Assembly (NCBI GenBank): GCA_017444825.1
Contig: JAFSVU010000026.1
Location: forward strand, 1 to 64,000
Source: Clostridia bacterium
GTDB lineage: Bacteria > Bacillota > Clostridia > UBA1212
DNA length: 64,000 nt
Direction: 5' to 3'
Shown: positions 39,950-48,622 of the stretch, one piece after another
Position numbering within the stretch: the stretch's first letter is position 1
How the letters are laid out: every line of letters begins with the position of its first letter
Position numbers and translations under genes: made by a program
Notes under the pieces: model-generated
What the model saw: only the letters and a program-made list of their open reading frames with translations
The model's database searches: none
What the model was told of the DNA's origin: nothing

Positions 39950-41327
39950 AGTAGAAATGCCCCTGGATAAAGGTTTCAGGCCTCTGGCCCTGGAAATCCG
40001 CAAAATGAATGCCGAGACAAAAGGCGATATAGGACAGGATCTAATAATAGGTGTCGAGAGAACGAACGGCGCTACATTTGTGTACAAAACAAGGATATTT
40101 AAAGACGGCACCGGTCACGACAGAAGAAACGCAACATTTGCCGAGCGTATCGCAAAAAGCATTCTCTGGGTCGCAGGCGGATTTAAGATCATCGCCGCCG
40201 GATCCGAAAAGGTTGGCAACTATATAAAAAAGGCCTACACGAAAAAGGGTCTCAGAGCTTTTGACGTTGGTTTCTTCGAAACTGTTTACGACCGCCCTTT
40301 CGAGGTTGAACTTGTTTCGATCGAAAATGCCCCAAAGGAAAAGAAAGTGTCCGGAAGTATCGGACGGCACCTCGATGGTTGCAGGATAGGCTTTGACGCA
40401 GGCGGATCAGACAGAAAGGTTTCCGCTGTGGTAAACGGCGAATCTGTTTACTCCGAGGAGGTCATCTGGCATCCCAAGCTTCAGGAGGACCCATCTTACC
40501 ACTTTGAAGGCATCTATGACGCCTTTAGGACCGCCGCCTCCCACATGCCAAAGGTCGACGCGATAGGGGTCTCAACAGCAGGCGTTATAATTGACAACAA
40601 ACCAATGGTTTCCTCCCTTTTCATAAAGGTTCCCGATAATCTTAAAAAGCAATACGTTCAGCCGATCTATATAGAATGTGCTAAAAAGCTTTCCGAAGAA
40701 CTTGGGCATGACATTCCCATTGAAGTCGCCAATGACGGTGACGTGACCGCCCTTGCAGGTTCGATGGACCTTGGTGCTGAGGGAGTCCTGGGCGTTGCTA
40801 TGGGTACGTCTGAAGCCGGCGGCTACGTTGACACCGACGGCAACGTGACCGGCCAGATAAACGAGCTTGCCTTTGTTCCTGTTGATTATAACAGGGACGC
40901 AATGGTTGACGAATGGTCAGGCGACTACGGCTGCGGAGTTAAATATTTCTCCCAGGATGCGATAATAAAGCTGGCCCCCGAAGCCGGAATCGAGCTTGAC
41001 CCCGCCCTTACTCCGGCCGAAAAGCTGAAGGCTGTACAGAAGCTTATGCTTGATGGCGACCCGAGAGCCGCTAAGATATTTGAGACCATAGGAATCTATT
41101 TCGGATATTCCATAGGCTATTACTCGGAGTTTTATGATATAAACCACGTGTTGATAATGGGCCGCGTTACGTCAGGAAAAGGCGGTGAGCTTATACTTGA
41201 AAAAGCGGATGAAGTCCTAAAAAAGGAATTCCCGGCGCTTTCCAAAAAGATACAGCTACATATACCTGACGAAAAATCAAGGAGAGTCGGCCAAAGCGTA
41301 GCCGCAGCCTCCCTGCCCTCCATCTGA
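39939..41327 (+). CDS. ROK-family protein with N-terminal extension, probable amino-sugar kinase
   Basis: A 462-residue protein. The ROK kinase core begins near residue 148: RIGFDAGGSDRKVSAVVNGE (phosphate loop), DAIGVSTAGVIID, VANDGDVTALAGSMDLG with the catalytic Asp, and VAMGTSEAGGYVD. About 145 residues before it are unlike normal ROK kinases, which are near 300 residues long. The usual ROK zinc motif CxCGxxGCxE is not present; the equivalent place reads DEWSGDYGCGVKYFSQ. It is translationally coupled to nagA, so an N-acetylglucosamine or N-acetylmannosamine kinase role is plausible but not shown. There is no helix-turn-helix at the N-terminus, so it is not a NagC-type repressor. Confidence 0.8.
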   Translation: MKLKVEMPLDKGFRPLALEIRKMNAETKGDIGQDLIIGVERTNGATFVYKTRIFKDGTGHDRRNATFAERIAKSILWVAGGFKIIAAGSEKVGNYIKKAYTKKGLRAFDVGFFETVYDRPFEVELVSIENAPKEKKVSGSIGRHLDGCRIGFDAGGSDRKVSAVVNGESVYSEEVIWHPKLQEDPSYHFEGIYDAFRTAASHMPKVDAIGVSTAGVIIDNKPMVSSLFIKVPDNLKKQYVQPIYIECAKKLSEELGHDIPIEVANDGDVTALAGSMDLGAEGVLGVAMGTSEAGGYVDTDGNVTGQINELAFVPVDYNRDAMVDEWSGDYGCGVKYFSQDAIIKLAPEAGIELDPALTPAEKLKAVQKLMLDGDPRAAKIFETIGIYFGYSIGYYSEFYDINHVLIMGRVTSGKGGELILEKADEVLKKEFPALSKKIQLHIPDEKSRRVGQSVAAASLPSI

Positions 41328-41350
41328 CCTGTAATAGAATCTCTAACTCG

Positions 41351-41393
41351 AAAAATGCGCCGAGGCATTACATTTAGCCGAGACGCATTTTTT
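41351..41393 (+). terminator. Terminator after the ROK gene
   Basis: AAAAATGCG/CGCATTTTTT arms around an inner GGC/GCC pair. It ends the nagA operon and precedes repeat array 3. Confidence 0.8.
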
Positions 41394-41401
41394 ATTGTCT
41401 A

Positions 41402-41602
41402 GTGGAACTTATTATCTATTACTTGTTACCTCAGCGGCACTCCCTCGCGCAGCGCATCTCTTACCTTTTACCTCTTACTTATTACCTGAGCGGCACTCCC
41501 TCTAACTATTACTTATTACTTAGTGCGGCACCCCTTGCGCAGCCCCTATTACCTATTACCTCTTACCTTTTACCTATTACTTATTACTTTGTCCGGCACC
41601 GC
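41402..41602 (-). repeat. Repeat array 3, abutting the MATE gene stop codon
   Basis: On the minus strand the TGA of the MATE gene is followed by GCGGTGCCGGACAAA, then heptamers GTAATAA GTAATAG GTAAAAG GTAAGAG GTAATAG GTAATAG, then GGGGTGCCGC and further units. These are the same modules and the same polarity relative to the upstream gene as in arrays 1 and 2. Confidence 0.9.
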
Positions 41603-42961
41603 TCACGCCAGTTCTTCCTGCGGCCTGGTCAGATCCTTGACCCACTTATACTTCCTGAAATGCACCATAACCCAGGGTATCTTACCCACCTCGTCAAGGC
41701 AGGTACATGCATAAACAACAAGCGGATGCCAGTTAAACAGGAAAGTGCCCAAAGCAGCAAGTGGCACGGCCACACCCCATGTAACTATGGCTAAACTGTA
41801 CATATCAAATTTAGTGTCACCGCCTGCCGAGAATATGCCGTTAATAACGATGGTATTGACGGCTCGTCCGATCATATATACGGCCATAATGATCATCATA
41901 CCGGTAAGCAGTGACTGTGCTTCTTTAGTAAGTTTAACGATATTGAATAGAAAAGGTGTAGCAATGAGCATAAGCGCTGTGGAAATAAAGCCGCATATGT
42001 ATGCGATCTTCATAAGCCTTATTCCGTATGCCTTGCCGCGGTCAAGATTGCCCTCCCCCAGCTCATTGCCGACTATAATTCCGGCGGCTCCCGCCAGACC
42101 GTTACACAGGCAGCAAACAAGGTCTCTCACCACGGCGGCAACGGAATTTGCTGCTGCGGTGTCATTTCCAAGGTGCCCCATGAAAGCGGTGTAAGACGTA
42201 AAGCTTACAGCCCAGATAAGTCCTGCGGCAAGGATCGGCCATAGGATGATATAAAAATCCTTAGACAATACCTTGTTTCTATGAATAAGCCCCTTAAACG
42301 AAGGCCTGATATATTTTTTATTTGCAGTGGATATTATAAACGCCCAGCCGAATTCAACGATCCTGGCAATAAGAGTGGATAAGGCTGCTCCTTCGACACC
42401 CATTGGCGTAAGTCCGAAAAGCCCCAGAATAAAGAGAGCATTTCCGAATATGTTAAGTAAAACAGCCGTACCGGATATAACAGCAGCCATCGTGGCATGA
42501 CCGGAAAGCTTCATTATCCTTAGGTAACATTGAGAAAGCCCAGTGAGAAGATATGAAAATGACGCTATTTTAAGGTAATCAGCGCCAAGGGATATCAGTT
42601 CGGGCCGGTTTGTGAATATCTTCATCAACGTTTCCGGGAAAAAGAAACAAAGTGAAAAGCAGACCACTGAAAGAGCGCCTGAGAGCCTTAACGTGAGGCA
42701 AAAAATGTCGTTTAAAGCCTTCTTATCGCCCTTTCCTATATATTGGGCACCAAGTACCGCCAGAGCAGACGTAATTGTGTACAGGATCATGTTCTGAATG
42801 AACTGTACCTGGGTCGCAAGAGATACGGCCGACATCATGTCCTGCTCGACATTGCCGAGCATCAGGGCATCTGCGACCGCAACCATTGCAAGCATCAGCT
42901 CCTGAAAAGCCATCGGAAGCGTCAGCGATATAAGTTTGTTATAAAATAGCTTGTCTTTCAA
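41603..42961 (-). CDS. MATE-family efflux transporter
   Basis: A 452-residue, 12-helix multidrug or metabolite exporter of the NorM/DinF type. Seen: ISLTLPMAFQELMLAMVAVADALMLG in helix 1, TITSALAVLGAQYIGKGDKKA, MGHLGNDTAAANSVAAVVRD in the C-lobe, and IVGNELGEGNLDRGKAYGIR. The two lobes are related by internal repeat, as expected. The start appears to be TTG at 42961; no strong ribosome binding site precedes it, so translation may be coupled to the metallo-beta-lactamase-fold gene 12 bases upstream. The substrate is unknown. Confidence 0.92.
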   Translation of the reverse strand: MKDKLFYNKLISLTLPMAFQELMLAMVAVADALMLGNVEQDMMSAVSLATQVQFIQNMILYTITSALAVLGAQYIGKGDKKALNDIFCLTLRLSGALSVVCFSLCFFFPETLMKIFTNRPELISLGADYLKIASFSYLLTGLSQCYLRIMKLSGHATMAAVISGTAVLLNIFGNALFILGLFGLTPMGVEGAALSTLIARIVEFGWAFIISTANKKYIRPSFKGLIHRNKVLSKDFYIILWPILAAGLIWAVSFTSYTAFMGHLGNDTAAANSVAAVVRDLVCCLCNGLAGAAGIIVGNELGEGNLDRGKAYGIRLMKIAYICGFISTALMLIATPFLFNIVKLTKEAQSLLTGMMIIMAVYMIGRAVNTIVINGIFSAGGDTKFDMYSLAIVTWGVAVPLAALGTFLFNWHPLVVYACTCLDEVGKIPWVMVHFRKYKWVKDLTRPQEELA

Positions 42962-42973
42962 AACGGTAGAATA

Positions 42974-43819
42974 TCAATCGATCCAGGCAGTGTCTAAGAT
43001 CACATTCTTTTCGCAGGCACGAAGCGGAAGAGTTTTAAGATCCTCCATCCATGAACGGACCTCAAGAGTTTTAAAGGGCCCTTCACCGGGTTTTGAAGGA
43101 TCAATGGTATTGTACCAGAGCCAGTCAGGTGTGGCAAAGAAAGCGATCCGCGGGGAAATGGCTTCATAAACGTCTCTTGATACGCCGTTTTGGCCGTGGT
43201 GCGCCATCTGAACAGCATCGGCTTTTATCCCTTCGGGACATTTTGCAATAAGCTGATAACCGCCTTCGACACCAAGATCGCCAAGGAATATCATAACGAA
43301 GTCCTTTTTAAGTCCCCGTTTCTCCGTAAACCTTAAAACCATGGACCAGTTGTTGAATGCATTGGCTTTGATCTCGGGATCCCAGGTCCTAAGTACTTCA
43401 ACGGAAAGATCGCCGAAATCAAGTATCTCCTTCTCCTTCAGTTCTCTTTTGTGGTAACGGTTCTCTTTAAGCACGTCATTATAAGCTATAAGCTGCTGCT
43501 CAAAAATAAGTTCATCCTTGCCGAATTCATCGGGCTGATGTGTATAGCAGAACATTTTGCAGTCGGGAACCGCTATGCCCTGCTTCGCCCTCTCAGTAAG
43601 CTCCTGAAACACACCAAAATGATCGTCGTGGGGATGGGTCATAAACCAGCAGTCGATCACGGTCAGTCTGCTGCCGGTCAGTTCTTCAAGTGTATCGAGA
43701 AATCCGTCAGTATCGGTTCTGTTGCCGCCGTCAACAGCAATAACGCTGCCGTCATTGGCGATAATAATGAACCCTGTCATCTGGGTCGGAGTGCAATTCT
43801 TAAGTTGAACTATTTTCAT
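42974..43819 (-). CDS. Metallo-beta-lactamase-fold hydrolase
   Basis: A 281-residue protein with the metal-binding motif THPHDDHFG (HxHxDH), a later FLGDLGVEGG segment supplying the bridging Asp, and MAHHGQNGVS carrying the third His. The overall layout resembles the ComEC-type or competence-like MBL domain of secreted nucleases more than class B lactamases. There is no signal peptide, so it should be cytoplasmic. It sits between an exported protein gene (13 bases upstream) and the MATE gene (12 bases downstream). The substrate is unknown. Confidence 0.85.
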   Translation of the reverse strand: MKIVQLKNCTPTQMTGFIIIANDGSVIAVDGGNRTDTDGFLDTLEELTGSRLTVIDCWFMTHPHDDHFGVFQELTERAKQGIAVPDCKMFCYTHQPDEFGKDELIFEQQLIAYNDVLKENRYHKRELKEKEILDFGDLSVEVLRTWDPEIKANAFNNWSMVLRFTEKRGLKKDFVMIFLGDLGVEGGYQLIAKCPEGIKADAVQMAHHGQNGVSRDVYEAISPRIAFFATPDWLWYNTIDPSKPGEGPFKTLEVRSWMEDLKTLPLRACEKNVILDTAWID

Positions 43820-43832
43820 AATTTACCTTTCG

Positions 43833-45302
43833 TCAATATATTCTTACGGAGCCCATTCTTGACGTCAAAGGAACATCGCCAAAGAGTCCGCAGCATTTCG
43901 ATATTGTATAACCGACGGCCCGTCCGGAAAGTGTCCCGTCTCTTGCTTTAAGCCGAATGGTAGCAAGGGTTCCGGTCCCGTAAAGGTCACCGGACATTTT
44001 CCATGTGATCACATTGGTGCCGGACGCGTTATACATTCCGCCAAGTACTGTTCCGTTTTCAACAGAATCCACGTAAATACCAGAGGGCAGCGCAAGAGTT
44101 ATCTCAAGGAACGAGCAACCGGGATTCTGGATTATGTCAAACGTGAGATCCGCGAAACCGTCTCCGCTGGTATATGAAGATGTAACTGTCATAGGATAGT
44201 CGGGAATAGGCGTTGGCGGTGCGGCAAACTCCGGATAAAAAGTTACACTGTCACCTTCCGACATATGCGTATCACCGCAGATAAAGAAGGACTGGTCAAA
44301 GGAAACTGCATTGCCGGGCTGATATATTCTTTTGCTTGTAGCTCCGCTGGCTATCTCTTCCGGAGTGGACCAGCCGCCTTTGGTATTCTTAATAAGTCCC
44401 AGATCGTCGCGCCTCACAGACCATCCTGCAAAGAGGTAGTCACCGTACCGGAGATTGCCCTCGGTCTTGACAGTAAACGTCTGGTTATAACCAATGGCTG
44501 CGGAAGACGGTGCGTTACCTGACGTAGCGGATCCTTTTGCATAGTTGATATATACCTTGGAATCTCCGTATTGGCTCTTATAGTAAGAATCTGTAGGCTG
44601 AACAATGTGGCATATCACCCTGCCCCTTTTGCCGAGCTGTCTGTCGTTAAAATCCTGCCAGCTGAGAACGGCGCCCCTCACATAACCAAGGCCCTCACCG
44701 TTGCCTTCAAAATAAGTGATCTCATTCTCGTCGTATTTAAGGATGATCAGAGAGTGCCCTTTGCTGCCGTTATATGAGCCGTTTTTGTTCTCGGTGGTCC
44801 TCATATATGCTCCGCACATAACGCCGGCATTTTTAAACAGCTCATAAGAGGCTACTGCTTCGTTTCTGACTGCGATCACAGAATGGGAAAGATAGGAGCC
44901 GTTGCCCACAGGTTCGCCGTACAGCTTGTTATAGACTGCATTGGCGTAAATGAAACACTGGTAACCGTGAAGAGGATTTCCGTCCTTGGAATATACGGTA
45001 AACATTCTCTTTGTATCCATAACGGAACCGATCTCGTAAAAATATTCGGTGGATTCGGAATACATGTTTATATCGCCGTCGAATATCTCATAAAGCAGTT
45101 CCGCAAGCCTTGGAGATTCGGTATAGTTGCCAGGGATCATAAGATCGGGATCGTTTATAAAGAGTACTTTAGCAGTGGAACTGAGTATAGAAAAGAATGT
45201 AACAGACGAAATAACCAAACAAAGGGAAACAGCGCATATAAGGATCATCCTTGCGCGATTTCCCCGGTGTTTTGATTTAGCTAAGTTGTCAGTTCTTTTC
45301 AT
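43833..45302 (-). CDS. Exported protein with Cys/His peptidase-like, InlB-type repeat and cohesin-like domains
   Basis: A 489-residue protein with a basic N-terminus and one transmembrane anchor (ILICAVSLCLVISSVTFFSIL). Domain 1 (about 60-240) has LHGYQCFIYANAVYNKLYG with Cys116 and NGSKGHSLIILKYDENEITYFEGN with His183, the order seen in papain-like or CHAP amidase domains. Domain 2 (about 245-350) resembles the Listeria-Bacteroides beta-grasp repeat (RYGDYLFAGWSVRRDD). Domain 3 (about 365-480) has DLTFDIIQNPGCSFLEITLA and WKMSGDLYGTGTLATIRLKA, resembling cohesin-type beta-sandwiches. These assignments are by motif only. It probably acts at the cell surface. Confidence 0.7.
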   Translation of the reverse strand: MKRTDNLAKSKHRGNRARMILICAVSLCLVISSVTFFSILSSTAKVLFINDPDLMIPGNYTESPRLAELLYEIFDGDINMYSESTEYFYEIGSVMDTKRMFTVYSKDGNPLHGYQCFIYANAVYNKLYGEPVGNGSYLSHSVIAVRNEAVASYELFKNAGVMCGAYMRTTENKNGSYNGSKGHSLIILKYDENEITYFEGNGEGLGYVRGAVLSWQDFNDRQLGKRGRVICHIVQPTDSYYKSQYGDSKVYINYAKGSATSGNAPSSAAIGYNQTFTVKTEGNLRYGDYLFAGWSVRRDDLGLIKNTKGGWSTPEEIASGATSKRIYQPGNAVSFDQSFFICGDTHMSEGDSVTFYPEFAAPPTPIPDYPMTVTSSYTSGDGFADLTFDIIQNPGCSFLEITLALPSGIYVDSVENGTVLGGMYNASGTNVITWKMSGDLYGTGTLATIRLKARDGTLSGRAVGYTISKCCGLFGDVPLTSRMGSVRIY

Positions 45303-45320
45303 CTTTCGTAAACCCTGATA

Positions 45321-46499
45321 TCAGCGTTTTTTTCTCTTTAGAAAAACTGCAGGTAAAGCAGCAGAAATCATTACTGCGGGTACTGCCGAATATCCGCCGC
45401 AGCCCTTGTCTAATCCTGATGAAGTATCAGCAGTAGATTCAGGAGCATCGGTCACAGAAGACACATCTGTGGGAGCATCAGTCTGTTCCGGAGTGGCTGC
45501 AGGTAAGTCTGTGGCTTCTTCAACAGGAGTCTCGGAAATGATATCGTCACCGCCACCGTCGATCACAAGCTCAAGCACGGATATGTTATATTGCTTTGAA
45601 CCGTCGGCTGATAGTGCGTAGAGCTTTACGACGTAAATGCCTGCGGGAAGCTCTCCTGTTTTGGGAAGACTAATATACTTTCTTTCGAGGCCAAAGCCCA
45701 CATGGTCCGTATTGCCCTGCTCGTCAGTGTATACTGGGTATGCGTTCATAACGTCAGGTCTTTTTGTATAAACGTCAGTACAGTCGTAAGTCTCACCGTC
45801 ATCAATAGTGTAAACCACTTTAGATATACCGTAATTTGAAACAGCCCAGCCCCTTACGGAAACGGGTTTTCCGGATTCTGTCTCAATAGTCGCAAGTGAG
45901 GGCTGATTCACACCTGCCGGCTGAGAAATGTAACCATCGGTGACATTGTCAAGATAAGTGTTGTAAACAAGTTCCTTTTCGGCGCCTTCTTCACCAGGGC
46001 CTACAACGCTGACATCGTCAAAGTAAATAAATTCGACAAAATTACCTTCAAGCGTCACAGCTCTTACCGCAAGGAAGCTGTTATCTTCGATTATATCGGA
46101 GGCGGGTATCAGATTCGTGCCTGCGCCGAAACCGGCTGTTGCATGTCCGTCTTCGTAAGGTATGCCGGCATCAGCAAGGTCGGAACGCTTTGTAAGTTTC
46201 GTTTTTTCACAGTCGTACCAGGTTTCCTCATCAACAGAGTACTGGAGCTTTGCGATACCTTCGTCATTGGCCATCCAGCCGCCGACAGAAAGCCACTCGG
46301 AAAATACGATCTCCTGACCGAATGTGTAAGGAGAAGAACCGTTAACGGCATCACACTGTATGATCATCCTGCCGTCGGCATAAACATATTCGATAGCGAA
46401 GCGGAATTCATCGATATCCACACCTTCGGCAAAGCAAGATCCGAAAGGAAGAGAAAGGATAAGCATGCAGACTGCGATCAATAACGAAAGCTTTTTCAT
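45321..46499 (-). CDS. Secreted surface protein with duplicated beta domain and C-terminal GCGG-TM-basic anchor
   Basis: A 392-residue protein with a signal peptide (KKLSLLIAVCMLILSLPFGS). The mature part holds two related domains of about 110 residues: the first with WMANDEGIAKLQYSVDEETW, the second with WAVSNYGISKVVYTIDDGET; each continues with a DC, a KR(S/P)D and a GFG landmark. A Thr/Pro/Glu-rich stalk follows (TPVEEATDLPAATPEQTDAP). The tail GCGGYSAVPAVMISAALPAV plus FLKRKKR is a small-residue cluster, hydrophobic helix and basic end, the layout of a cell-surface sorting signal, but it lacks LPxTG. No enzyme motif was found. Confidence 0.75.
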   Translation of the reverse strand: MKKLSLLIAVCMLILSLPFGSCFAEGVDIDEFRFAIEYVYADGRMIIQCDAVNGSSPYTFGQEIVFSEWLSVGGWMANDEGIAKLQYSVDEETWYDCEKTKLTKRSDLADAGIPYEDGHATAGFGAGTNLIPASDIIEDNSFLAVRAVTLEGNFVEFIYFDDVSVVGPGEEGAEKELVYNTYLDNVTDGYISQPAGVNQPSLATIETESGKPVSVRGWAVSNYGISKVVYTIDDGETYDCTDVYTKRPDVMNAYPVYTDEQGNTDHVGFGLERKYISLPKTGELPAGIYVVKLYALSADGSKQYNISVLELVIDGGGDDIISETPVEEATDLPAATPEQTDAPTDVSSVTDAPESTADTSSGLDKGCGGYSAVPAVMISAALPAVFLKRKKR

Positions 46500-46514
46500 A
46501 AGTACCTCAGGAGA

Positions 46515-46838
46515 TCAATATCTGTCTTTCGGAAGCGTATAAGGTCCTTTTTTAGGCTTCACGGGAGGCTTTCGCATAAGAAGATAAGCGATCACGGATA
46601 CAAGCGCCGTAATTCCGAGAACGCCCAGAGTTATTTTAAGGACCCTCATCTTTACCTCAAATTCAAAGGCAAGAGTTTTTTCATCTTTTGGAGCCGCAGT
46701 CGCTTCAGGCTCGGAAGCTGAAACTGAACCTGTGGTAAGCGTTTCATCTGCATATGAGTTCACCGTAAAAGCAAGAGCCGGCAATACGATCATCGCGGAA
46801 ATTATAATAACCAATATGAACGCCGGAATACTTCTCAC
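46515..46838 (-). CDS. Small two-helix membrane protein, function unknown
   Basis: A 107-residue protein with an N-terminal signal-anchor (SIPAFILVIIISAMIVLPAL), an acidic Ala/Pro/Thr-rich outer loop, a second helix (LKITLGVLGITALVSVIAYL) and a basic cytoplasmic tail ending GPYTLPKDRY. The GTG at 46838 is chosen because GGAGGTGAGA lies 8 bases upstream; the TTG at 46853 overlaps that site. It is the first gene of the cluster that includes the two surface proteins, 15 bases ahead of the GCGG-anchored one, so it may help their export or anchoring; that is only a guess from position. Confidence 0.65.
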   Translation of the reverse strand: MRSIPAFILVIIISAMIVLPALAFTVNSYADETLTTGSVSASEPEATAAPKDEKTLAFEFEVKMRVLKITLGVLGITALVSVIAYLLMRKPPVKPKKGPYTLPKDRY

Positions 46839-46910
46839 GTGTCTCACCTCCAACAGCTTTTATTATATCATTATAGGCAAATTTTTACAACAGAATTAAA
46901 GTACAAATAG

Positions 46911-46935
46911 AAAAAGCCCCGGCAATTCGAGGCTT
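46911..46935 (-). terminator. Terminator of the tRNA-Thr/tRNA-Tyr operon
   Basis: AAGCC/GGCTT-based hairpin followed by TTTTTC on the minus strand, a few bases after the CCA end of tRNA-Tyr. Confidence 0.8.
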
Positions 46936-46939
46936 CTTC

Positions 46940-47025
<86 letters not shown>

Positions 47026-47030
47026 ACATC

Positions 47031-47106
47031 TGGAGCTGGTGGACGGAATCGAACCCCCGACCTACTGATTACAAGTCAGTCGCTCTACCGGCTGAGCTAC
47101 ACCAGC
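47031..47106 (-). tRNA. tRNA-Thr (anticodon TGT)
   Basis: Acceptor GCTGGTG/CACCAGC, D-arm AGCTCAGCCGGTAGAGC, anticodon loop CTTGTAA (TGT), T-arm GGGGGTTCGATTCC and an encoded CCA. Five bases separate it from tRNA-Tyr. Confidence 0.97.
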
Positions 47107-47129
47107 GCGCTCTCCAAAGCGGCTTCGCA

Positions 47130-47159
47130 ATAATAGCAAATCGGGGGACACATTGTCAA
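47130..47159 (-). promoter_or_regulatory. tRNA operon promoter
   Basis: Perfect TTGACA (47154-47159), 18-bp spacer, TATTAT (47130-47135) on the minus strand, 24 bases ahead of tRNA-Thr. Confidence 0.85.
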
Positions 47160-47228
47160 GTACTTTTTTCAAATTTAGTTAAATAATTTTAACTGCTATA
47201 CCGGGGAGAGTACATTGGCGAAAGCAGT

Positions 47229-48014
47229 TTATGTGACGTTGCCGGCGATCACGTAATACTTAAGAAGCGCAAGTCCGCCTGTGAGAATCAGGTATGCAAC
47301 ATAAAATGAAAACTTCAGAAAGCCTCTCAAAACCTTGTGTTCAACCGGATTGTCAAAACCGTTGTAACGGTTGAGCAGCGGTATGGCAAGAGCCGCGCCG
47401 GAAAGAGGTACAAGTGTGTAAAGATCCAGTACGTAAAGCTTGGTATTGCCGAAAAGAAGGAGCACCCCTCCTATAAGACCGATGGCTATACTGAATAGAA
47501 GAATGTTGAAATTTCTGAACTTTCTGTCCTTCTCGGAAGCATAAATGTGGACAAAATACGCAATAATAACAGATACCGGTGCATATTCAACGCCAAGGAA
47601 AACCGAGACCGCAATAAACAGAAATATGGATCCGGTCTTGAGCCACTTGTAAGGCAGCTTGTCGTAGATCAAAAGAACACCGACGCAGTAAAATACAGTA
47701 AACGGACCCGAAAGGTAGTCGCTGAATCTGAAGGCAGAGCCCGGTTCGTGATAAAGCACGTAATACGGGAACGCACAAAGTGCCGCAAACAGAACAAGTC
47801 TCAGCATGTATATGGTAATGTTGCGGGTATGCTTCATGGCCTCACTGAGAACAAGAGCGAGAACAGGGAGCGATGAGGCGCCCAAAAAACCCAGCACCAT
47901 TTTAAGCCACAAAAGTGATTGCGGGATGACCCCGCACCAAGCAACAGTGAGGAGGACCGTACCCACAAATGAGATCAGTTTCAGCTTTAATATATCAAGC
48001 CCCCTGCCGGTCAT
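47229..48014 (-). CDS. TraX-like polytopic membrane protein
   Basis: A 261-residue protein with about seven to eight helices. The stretch LSEAMKHTRNITIYMLRLVLFAALCAFPY matches the TraX family core (conserved HTRN...RLxxFAxxxxxPF). TraX was named for F-pilin acetylation but most chromosomal members have unknown substrates; the fold is related to membrane acyltransferases. It overlaps the next upstream gene by 4 bases. No conjugation genes are present, so pilin modification is not implied. Confidence 0.75.
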   Translation of the reverse strand: MTGRGLDILKLKLISFVGTVLLTVAWCGVIPQSLLWLKMVLGFLGASSLPVLALVLSEAMKHTRNITIYMLRLVLFAALCAFPYYVLYHEPGSAFRFSDYLSGPFTVFYCVGVLLIYDKLPYKWLKTGSIFLFIAVSVFLGVEYAPVSVIIAYFVHIYASEKDRKFRNFNILLFSIAIGLIGGVLLLFGNTKLYVLDLYTLVPLSGAALAIPLLNRYNGFDNPVEHKVLRGFLKFSFYVAYLILTGGLALLKYYVIAGNVT

Positions 48015-48622
48015 TTGTTCTCCTCCGCAAAGAAGCTGATCCTGGCCCGTGAAACCTTTAAAAGATCTATAACTGCTTCTGTCACAAGTTGAGCCGCCAG
48101 CAGGAACATATAAACAGCACAGGCGATAAGGCTGTTGGTTTTTAAAGTAAAAGCGTCAACGTAAATAAGAAAGAGTATACCGAAGCTGAGAAGCGAATAA
48201 ACGAGATATACAGTCCAGCGTTTAAGCCTGAGAGAAAAAAGCTGAATAGACGTTGAAAGGAGCAGGCAGCCGTTTATGAAAGCGAAAAACATGACAAAGG
48301 TTCCGGTGCTGACAGACGGCGAAGAGATGGTGGGTACCGAATCAAGAATAAGATAGCCACCGCCAATGAACGTGAAGATAATGCCTGTAGGCAGTGTCCA
48401 TCCGGGACGGAATCTGGTCCTGGAGTTAAGAAAATACCCGGATATTATTCCGAGCCCGCACACAAGCAGAAATATCTTAAGACCAAGCTGGAGCCAGGTC
48501 ATGCCAATATCTTTTTGCACAAGCATAAGAACACCGGCCGCTGCAAGGCAGACAGCCACCGTCATATAAACGAACTGGCCGAAGTCACGTTTCTTGAAAA
48601 CTTTATAGCCGCTCTCACTCAT
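48011..48622 (-). CDS. Polytopic membrane protein, DUF308/HdeD-like layout
   Basis: A 203-residue protein with about six short helices arranged as tandem pairs (VYMTVAVCLAAAGVLMLVQ, WLQLGLKIFLLVCGLGIISG, TGIIFTFIGGGYLILDSVPT, TFVMFFAFINGCLLLSTSIQ, VYLVYSLLSFGILFLIYVDA, LIACAVYMFLLAAQLVTEAV). This is the arrangement of HdeD/DUF308 proteins, whose function is unclear. The ATG at 48622 overlaps the galE stop by 8 bases and has a G-rich site before it. It is coupled to the TraX-like gene. Confidence 0.65.
   Translation of the reverse strand: MSESGYKVFKKRDFGQFVYMTVAVCLAAAGVLMLVQKDIGMTWLQLGLKIFLLVCGLGIISGYFLNSRTRFRPGWTLPTGIIFTFIGGGYLILDSVPTISSPSVSTGTFVMFFAFINGCLLLSTSIQLFSLRLKRWTVYLVYSLLSFGILFLIYVDAFTLKTNSLIACAVYMFLLAAQLVTEAVIDLLKVSRARISFFAEENK

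Noticed and set aside
47229-48014. Conjugative pilus modification by the TraX-like protein
   Set aside because: No conjugation genes in the window; chromosomal TraX-like proteins are common and uncharacterised.
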